A DNA stretch of 11,883 nt, from positions 1 to 11,883 of the forward strand of contig PFBU01000084.1 in assembly GCA_002773185.1 (NCBI GenBank), given 5' to 3'. The notes beneath the pieces are model-generated. The model was not told where the DNA came from. It saw only the letters and a list, made by a program, of their open reading frames with translations, and made no database searches. Shown one piece after another: positions 8,001 through 11,883 of this stretch (position 1 is the first letter of the stretch; every line of letters begins with the position of its first letter). A program made the position numbers and the translations under genes. The stretch comes from Candidatus Magasanikbacteria bacterium CG10_big_fil_rev_8_21_14_0_10_36_16. GTDB taxonomy: Bacteria; Patescibacteriota; Patescibacteriia; Magasanikbacterales; UBA922.

Positions 8001-11000
8001 CTACCACTCTTCTGATAGAAAACTGCAAATTGATTACTTTGACCTATACTTGCTAAAGTTGGGTAAGAGATACTGCCACTCTCAAACTGAGTTTCTCCCA
8101 TAATTTCGCTACCAGTACTATTGTAGCTCTTTACATAATTATAAGAGCCATTACTATAATAAACAGCAATACCATCACCATTAATTTTACTTATACCATG
8201 CACTGTTACACTATTGGCTATAGTTTGATCCGAAATAACAGAATTTCCACTACTATCTTTTATAAAAAACATACTACTTCCACTAAAAGGATCATAATAT
8301 TGATAAAATACATTACCATTAGCAAAGGTTTCAACATATTTAATTAAACCTGTGAAAGGCGTAGCTGTACCATCAGCCGTATAATCTGTAAAGGCACTAC
8401 TTGAAGAACCACTACTGGTACTAGTACAGGTACTAGTACTTCCACTACTACTTCCTCCACTACTGCCTGTTGCTTCAAAAGTAGCAAATTCAGCACCAGT
8501 AAAAGTATCACCATTTTTTTTGATATAAGCAAAAGTAAATTTATCAAGAGCAGGAACACTATTAACATTAAAAGTAGTAAATTCGGAAGTACCCTCAGGA
8601 TAAACAAAAGTGTTACTTTGAGTGGTAGTGCTCATAGTACTATCAAAAATTGTAAAAGCAGGATCATAAGCGGAACCATAAGATCCTACTGTATAAGATA
8701 ACAAGACACTACCATCATTTAAAATATTAGAAAGTATTTTTGTAGTACTTGCAGGAGACACTGAATTTATCAACTGAGGAGTATCCCATGTTTCTAATGT
8801 TGTATCAAAAACACTATAATAAGCCTGTCCTCCTGTTGGTGTTGTATAGAATAAAACAATATTCCCATTTGTTAAAGTTTGTACACTAGAAGCGTTTACT
8901 AAATCCACACCAGAAAAAGACAAAGGCGAACTAAAAGTATTCATGCTTTCGTCATACATAATATATTTACCAACTGAATCAACAATGTCAGTATAAGCTA
9001 TAAAAATTTTTTCATGATCACCACTTCCATAAGTAGTCAAAGACAGATTATAGGCTTCTGGATATCCTGGTATATAAGTTTTTCCTGAACAAAAACCACT
9101 TACACCATCACATAAGGAATATTCCATACTATAATAAGTGCCATAACCATGTGAAGGACCATTACCATTAAAATAACGTATATCAGCTACAAAAAACATA
9201 CTATTTGACATTGGCGACATTTTAAAATCTATATATTGGTATGAGACTGAATCATTAAGACCACTACTAGAAATAGGAACCTCTGGCACTGTAGAATTAC
9301 CAGCAGAATCATAAACTTTTGCATACAGTCCGTAATAATTTGAAGTATGTGATTTGTAAGCTACTACAACGTTATCATTCGACAACTTTTGAACAGAAAC
9401 ATTACCATCGTAAAGAGAAGTAACTAAGTTAGACCCAGAAGATAAGGCTCCAGAACTATCATATAAATTAAAATTCAAATTTGAAGAATCAGGATAAACA
9501 TAAATCGAAGAACCACCACTAAAAATAGAAGATGCAAGGTCAAAAGTGTTAAGAGAATGAATTGAAACAGCTGAACCTACAGCCGTATAGGTATTACTAC
9601 TACTCACACCACCACCTGAATAAACTTGATAATAATTATTTAAAACAGAATTCGTAGGAGGATCAGAATATCCACCATAGATAATCGCAAAAGTATTGGT
9701 AACAAATCCAGCAGAAACATCATAAAATACAATTGCAGAACTTCCACTATAGATAGTAGTCGTAGACTGTTTTTGTTCTGTCAATGTACTATCATAGATA
9801 GTATAGTGAATGTTAGTACTGAAATTAGGATCATTATAAAGACCATCTGTGGTAAATAAGGCGACTTCACCACCAGACAATCTACGAGGGATAGTACTTA
9901 TATAATGACCAACAGCAACAGTTTCTATAGTTACAGCATCGCCATACGAACAAGAACCAGGGGAAGACAAACAATCCAAAATTGAATATTTTGAAGACTC
10001 CCCTTCATTCCAAATTACGATAGCCTTACCATCTGGTAAAGCTTCAATTGCTGTAGGATAAGGACTAGTTGCTGAACTAATAATACCACTTGCAACAGAA
10101 CCTTGATAAAACAAGCTGTACTTCATGGCATTACCATTGGAGTCAAAATAAACAAACAATGCAGAATTATTAGATAATGTAGTTGATTTAAAATAGGCGT
10201 ATTGAGCATATGCCAAAACAGTAGGTTCAGAATAGGAGACAACATAACAATAATTAATTTGGCATGATTTATAATAAGTTTTATAATAATTACTGTTGTA
10301 AAACATAAACATAATATTTCCACTATTTCCATCAACAGTAAAATCAAAACTAGAAGGGTAATAATTACCAGCAGTAAAAGCAACTTCAGAACCCAAAGCA
10401 CTTCCACTACTATCATAAGTCCTATAATAACCTTGAGAATCGTAACCTATCCAAGCAACAACAAAAACATTTTTATTTACTTTTTTAGCTACAAAATTAT
10501 AACCAGTTCCTATTATTTCATTGGTATTTGTTTCAGTCCCAGCACTATCCACAACAAGCAAAGTTTCTCCTACCAAACCTTCACTATAATATAGGGACAC
10601 CGTATGTCCATCATCAAAATTTAAAACACTCGAAGAAGCACCAGGCAATGGCTGAGCAACACTATTGGCACTATAGTCAACCCATTGACCAGGTGTAACA
10701 GGAGTAGAACCAGAAGATCCACTACTTCCAGACATGTTTGGAGATAATACCAGACCATAACCGCCCAAGGTTCCGGCCACATCAAGTGTACTAGAAGGTG
10801 AAGTTGTACCAACTCCCACTTTACTATTTGTAGAATCAATGTACAATATTGAACTAGCCGTTTGAGCGCCATTGGAATCAAAAGTAATAGTTTGTCCAGC
10901 TGTGCCCGTAAGTGGATCTGGTATTGTGACAGCTATATTTGACCAATCACCACTAGAATTTTTATATTGTATAGTTCCAGCAGAATCCCTCAGACCATAA

Positions 11001-11883
11001 CCTGTATCACCATCAGTAGTACCCCAATTTATATAAGAACTATTAGTAAGGCCAATATTTCCTCCCACATCTAATGTATGTTGTGGATTTGAATTATATA
11101 CTCCGAGTTGACTTCCATTATAAATAAAAGAATTACTATATTGAAAAGCAGAAGAACCATAGGAATAAGGAATGTTATAATAACCCCAGGAAGTTACACC
11201 AGTACCACCTTTACTTACAGGTAAATAACTACTTACTTCTGAACCACTTAGACTAATATCTGAACCCAACTTAGTAACATTGGACGATAATGCTGAATCA
11301 GAAACTTTCCCAGCAGTTGAAATAGTGGCAAGTTTGGTATCTACGATACCCGCTGAAGCTGAAATGTCAGAATTTGTTATCGTCAAATCAGTAATATAAG
11401 CAGAAGTTATTGCAGATAAAGTAGCCAAAGTTCCTAGACCTAAAGATGTTCTAGCTCCAGATGCTGTAGTTGCTCCTGTACCACCATTGGTGAGAGCAAG
11501 AGTACCTGTTATTTGACTACTACCACTGGTCAAGCTTACCGAAGAAGCTGTGGCTAGACTTCCCAAACCAAGAGCTGTTCTAGCATCAGAAGCTGTAGTG
11601 GCACCTGTACCACCGCTAGTCAGTGCGAGAATTCCCGTTACTTCACTACTAGCCAAATCCACATCTGTGCCAAGAGTAGCGACAATACTTCCATTGGTAA
11701 TAGTTATACCAGTTCCATTGGTAATATTTGTGTCAGCAACATCTATCTGTCCCAAAGCAATTTCTTGTCCTATCAAAGTCAAATAACCATAAGTAGAAGT
11801 ATCAAAAGTTATTGCATTATGTAAATCTGAAACTCTAGCAATAGTAGAAGAAACAGAAAGTGTATCGTTATTCAAAACTAAAT
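5093..11883 (-). CDS. Giant tail-fibre-like surface protein with Peptidase_S74 domain (5' partial)
   Basis: The frame is open to the right edge, so the N-terminus, any signal peptide and the true start are missing. The TTG at 11875 is not a convincing start, and residues here are counted from it. Order of parts: GGTGATT tail-fibre repeats (84-109, 127-152, degenerate at 222-228); LDVGGNIG and VGVGTTSPSSTLDV segments (about 255-370); a Gly/Ser hinge (381-391); four propeller-like blocks (398-757, 762-1137, 1163-1518, 1519-1890); a Peptidase_S74 domain (1944-2032) with SDRRLKTNI; a beta-sandwich-like domain (about 2053-2146); and a Thr/Ser/Asp-rich tail. In phage endosialidases and tail spikes the S74 domain helps trimer folding and then cuts itself off before its Ser; Ser1944 and Lys1949 of that dyad are intact. 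I infer a trimeric surface fibre or adhesin. The ligand is unknown. There are only 12 cysteines, mostly in pairs. The neighbours are chromosomal genes, so it is not an obvious prophage protein. Confidence 0.9.
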   Translation of the reverse strand, partial: LVLNNDTLSVSSTIARVSDLHNAITFDTSTYGYLTLIGQEIALGQIDVADTNITNGTGITITNGSIVATLGTDVDLASSEVTGILALTSGGTGATTASDARTALGLGSLATASSVSLTSGSSQITGTLALTNGGTGATTASGARTSLGLGTLATLSAITSAYITDLTITNSDISASAGIVDTKLATISTAGKVSDSALSSNVTKLGSDISLSGSEVSSYLPVSKGGTGVTSWGYYNIPYSYGSSAFQYSNSFIYNGSQLGVYNSNPQHTLDVGGNIGLTNSSYINWGTTDGDTGYGLRDSAGTIQYKNSSGDWSNIAVTIPDPLTGTAGQTITFDSNGAQTASSILYIDSTNSKVGVGTTSPSSTLDVAGTLGGYGLVLSPNMSGSSGSSGSTPVTPGQWVDYSANSVAQPLPGASSSVLNFDDGHTVSLYYSEGLVGETLLVVDSAGTETNTNEIIGTGYNFVAKKVNKNVFVVAWIGYDSQGYYRTYDSSGSALGSEVAFTAGNYYPSSFDFTVDGNSGNIMFMFYNSNYYKTYYKSCQINYCYVVSYSEPTVLAYAQYAYFKSTTLSNNSALFVYFDSNGNAMKYSLFYQGSVASGIISSATSPYPTAIEALPDGKAIVIWNEGESSKYSILDCLSSPGSCSYGDAVTIETVAVGHYISTIPRRLSGGEVALFTTDGLYNDPNFSTNIHYTIYDSTLTEQKQSTTTIYSGSSAIVFYDVSAGFVTNTFAIIYGGYSDPPTNSVLNNYYQVYSGGGVSSSNTYTAVGSAVSIHSLNTFDLASSIFSGGSSIYVYPDSSNLNFNLYDSSGALSSGSNLVTSLYDGNVSVQKLSNDNVVVAYKSHTSNYYGLYAKVYDSAGNSTVPEVPISSSGLNDSVSYQYIDFKMSPMSNSMFFVADIRYFNGNGPSHGYGTYYSMEYSLCDGVSGFCSGKTYIPGYPEAYNLSLTTYGSGDHEKIFIAYTDIVDSVGKYIMYDESMNTFSSPLSFSGVDLVNASSVQTLTNGNIVLFYTTPTGGQAYYSVFDTTLETWDTPQLINSVSPASTTKILSNILNDGSVLLSYTVGSYGSAYDPAFTIFDSTMSTTTQSNTFVYPEGTSEFTTFNVNSVPALDKFTFAYIKKNGDTFTGAEFATFEATGSSGGSSSGSTSTCTSTSSGSSSSAFTDYTADGTATPFTGLIKYVETFANGNVFYQYYDPFSGSSMFFIKDSSGNSVISDQTIANSVTVHGISKINGDGIAVYYSNGSYNYVKSYNSTGSEIMGETQFESGSISYPTLASIGQSNQFAVFYQKSGSFNYVVCSYMGGCGMPNVIDGSASISYYTSATTLSNNKVLLLYRDNNDGTISQYRIVDLGNSTVSAPATFTTDLVDRATVVGTADGGAAIAYVDSIDGVNKYIKLDYDSGTGTYSIPGSAQTLHTATNIYNIRVTRTNDDNIVFAYDDFSTNGATPYTGNYYFTVYSSDLSSVLQAETLAGSQDNQTGLSFLSMQSVYGANKFVIAYGDDLDNLSNYLTFSGGQTVSSDYTASTDPITVNNTDAQPMSTAVFANGNVIETYYDSSDTHLKFVIYDSAGNSVSATTTVDDGAGGTSLSDVAILSDGTAVIVYAYSGYSYYKTYSSTGVQVLGGEYSFASSADILDIQVKAMSDGAFFVVWDAPSYSGGALKYSMCDNTGAPCSAYGGTVEAGGVGDFSFAVTGSGTTEKVLITYSGSITSNFGGYKVFDESILDINGGGSFYADNAIFSSPGSISATTLSDGNVAIFFTVFNTNSYIKYMVWDSTAGTFGTVVDTNNFQLVNSRLSSDVLTGGNVLLAYATTRLGLSIVVYEIFDSTMSSVVQVETVLNRNLVVAGHVFIKAVPGVDGFVLTYQLTTDGNIVYETDFVVYDVSVSSGSSSFTDCGNVDISFMGSDAIAWSIRLVTGDGTIHFLDAQGDDGVYLTQDATSWTSNSDRRLKTNILDLNVLDRIDNFRAVSFNWIKNGNADVGAIAQELYKIFPEVVTVGSDTLGPNGEGAWGIQYSKLGALALEGVKELKQQLDVYNVLLLGGGMDQFINDKSVTKSLVFSRNAAFAKHIALSQDSVGMALIQAGESGVHVTFKEKYSTIPIITLTLASNSPVDKYYVNDVDMTGFTIYIEPKAVGDTLVNWHAFGQLSDEDNILGVSSTNPNISSSNSISSDSLANIANNYLQTHNLTDEDINNASSGTDVTSTTEENIIEETTTSTIVDNITTTTIDEIIVDTVTTTINDSSIDVVTTTIDTTVSSSTSN
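5096..5719 (-). other. Beta-sandwich-like domain and low-complexity tail after S74
   Basis: Residues about 2053-2146 (5438-5719) alternate strand-like segments: VHVTFKEKYSTIPIITLTLA, KYYVNDVDMTGFTIYIEP and VNWHAFGQ. Domains ending in similar 'F-x-W-x-A-x-G' text follow S74 domains in other large bacterial fibre proteins I recall; I cannot name a family with certainty. The last ~115 residues are Ser/Thr/Asp/Asn-rich, ending in about three spaced TTT-I-(D/N) units. Near the end the DNA holds an 11-bp inverted repeat (5149-5159 with 5161-5171) created by these codons. Confidence 0.6.
5780..6046 (-). other. Peptidase_S74 intramolecular chaperone domain within the giant protein
   Basis: The domain opens with SDRRLKTNI (Ser codon 6044-6046, Lys codon 6029-6031). 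It continues through VSFNWIKNGNADVGAIAQEL, FPEVV and YSKLGALALEGVKELKQQ, the standard order of the family. The family cleaves just before the Ser once the trimer has folded. Here cleavage would release a fragment of 317 residues that carries the downstream sandwich domain and the Thr-rich tail as well as the chaperone. Confidence 0.9.
6206..7321 (-). repeat. Propeller-like block D of the giant protein
   Basis: Residues 1519-1890 divide into seven repeats starting near 1538, 1588, 1633, 1685, 1740, 1790 and 1841. Repeat 1 has VIYDSAGNS, repeat 2 TYSSTGVQV, repeat 3 CDNTGAPC (1665-1672), repeat 4 YKVFDESIL, repeat 6 YEIFDSTMS. The third, fourth and sixth repeats are closest to those of block B. 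A Ser-rich stretch (1882-1890) links it to the segment before the S74 domain. Confidence 0.6.
7322..8389 (-). repeat. Propeller-like block C of the giant protein
   Basis: Residues 1163-1518 open with DYTADGTATP and divide into seven repeats starting near 1177, 1222, 1269, 1316, 1367, 1419 and 1474. Repeat 1 has FIKDSSGNS, repeat 2 SYNSTGSEI, repeat 3 the pair CSYMGGC (1298-1304), repeat 4 LSNNKVLLLY, repeat 6 FTVYSSDLSS. Repeat 4 closely matches LSNNSALFVY of block A, and the third-repeat pair spacing is also closer to block A. Confidence 0.6.
8390..8464 (-). repeat. Gly/Ser/Thr linker between blocks B and C, with a 12-bp DNA repeat
   Basis: Residues 1138-1162 are almost only Ser, Gly and Thr, with one lone cysteine (Cys1150). 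In the DNA, GGTACTAGTAC followed by A or T occurs twice in tandem (8417-8428 and 8429-8440), and each copy contains the 10-bp palindrome GTACTAGTAC. The linker probably acts as a flexible hinge separating the A-B half from the C-D half. Confidence 0.7.
8465..9592 (-). repeat. Propeller-like block B of the giant protein
   Basis: Residues 762-1137 divide into seven repeats starting near 776, 824, 879, 941, 993, 1042 and 1095. Matching positions recur: repeat 1 LYDSSGALS, repeat 2 VYDSAGNST, repeat 3 CDGVSGFC (922-929), repeat 4 YIMYDESMN, repeat 6 FTIFDSTMS. Repeat 3 is longer than in the other blocks because of a Gly/Asn/Tyr-rich insertion (about 900-915). The block ends at the longest Gly/Ser/Thr linker of the protein. 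Confidence 0.6.
9605..10684 (-). repeat. Propeller-like block A of the giant protein
   Basis: Residues 398-757 divide into seven repeats of about 45-55 residues, starting near 413, 458, 506, 559, 606, 657 and 713. The typical repeat carries a turn such as LPDG or LSGG, a hydrophobic strand, then K-Y-x-x-Y-D. Repeat 1 has VVDSAGTE, repeat 2 TYDSSGSALG, repeat 3 the cysteine pair CQINYC (538-543), repeat 6 YTIYDSTLTE. Uniquely among the blocks, repeat 5 carries a second pair, Cys635 and Cys642. The seven-bladed beta-propeller is inferred from the repeat count. Confidence 0.6.
11420..11626 (-). repeat. Two tail-fibre GGTGATT repeats in the giant protein
   Basis: LTSGGTGATTASDARTALGL and LTNGGTGATTASGARTSLGL occur 43 residues apart (129 bp; cores at 11549-11626 and 11420-11497). 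A degenerate third copy, SKGGTGVTSW, lies further along at about 11186-11215. This motif is common in phage tail fibres and in tail-fibre-like bacterial proteins, where it forms part of the trimeric shaft. More copies probably lie beyond the window edge. Confidence 0.85.

Noticed and set aside
6505..10881. Hydrophobic open frames on the minus strand inside the giant gene (for example 8344-8607 and 10123-10416).
   Set aside because: They are frame-shifted readings of Ser/Thr/Tyr-rich repeat DNA, which gives Leu/Val/Ile-rich text. The in-frame protein shows clear repeats throughout.
5093..11883. Tail-fibre repeats and an S74 domain suggested a prophage.
   Set aside because: No capsid, portal, terminase, lysis or integrase gene is present, and the neighbours are gyrA, an MBL-fold gene and a LytR_C gene. 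Tail-fibre-like giant surface proteins also occur as ordinary chromosomal genes.
1..11883. CRISPR array, tRNA/rRNA genes, insertion sequences or UGA recoding.
   Set aside because: No regularly spaced identical repeats, cloverleaf, rRNA core sequence or transposase was seen. All complete genes end in TAA and no in-frame UGA needs to be read through.

Overview
The window looks like a piece of a low-GC genome from the candidate phyla radiation (Patescibacteria, Parcubacteria-like). This is inferred, not proven. The reasons are a compact all-minus-strand layout, very AT-rich gene starts without Shine-Dalgarno motifs, a LytR_C membrane protein with the extra N-terminal motif I associate with these genomes, and a giant tail-fibre-like surface protein ending in a Peptidase_S74 module. 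Every complete gene ends in TAA, and no UGA recoding is needed.

Layout, in the direction of transcription (right to left). From the right edge to 5093 runs a giant surface protein whose N-terminus lies outside the window. At least 2262 residues are visible: tail-fibre type GGTGATT repeats, four tandem blocks of about 360-375 residues that each divide into seven propeller-like repeats (28 in all), an intact S74 self-cleaving chaperone domain, a beta-sandwich-like domain and a Thr/Ser/Asp-rich tail. A LytR_C single-pass membrane protein follows after 22 bp (5070-4306) and ends at a strong hairpin terminator (4269-4293). These two genes look like one transcription unit for the cell surface.

A new promoter (about 4223-4251) then reads a UlaG/Lactamase_B_3-like metallo-beta-lactamase-fold protein (4187-3573) that has lost nearly all expected metal ligands. 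After a 164-bp AT-rich spacer comes a Lys-rich single-pass membrane protein (3408-2779). Ten bases later comes gyrA (2768-261), the DNA gyrase A subunit with all key residues intact, closed by a textbook rho-independent terminator (180-208). The first 180 bases hold no gene, but they contain a 12-bp tandem duplication and a possible promoter pointing out of the left edge.

The most unusual content is the giant protein. Its four propeller blocks align repeat by repeat, each with a paired-cysteine motif in the third repeat, and its self-cleaving domain is internal rather than C-terminal. I interpret it as a large surface fibre or adhesin. The other notable items are the metal-site-less MBL protein and degenerate short-period repeats at the 3' ends of two genes.
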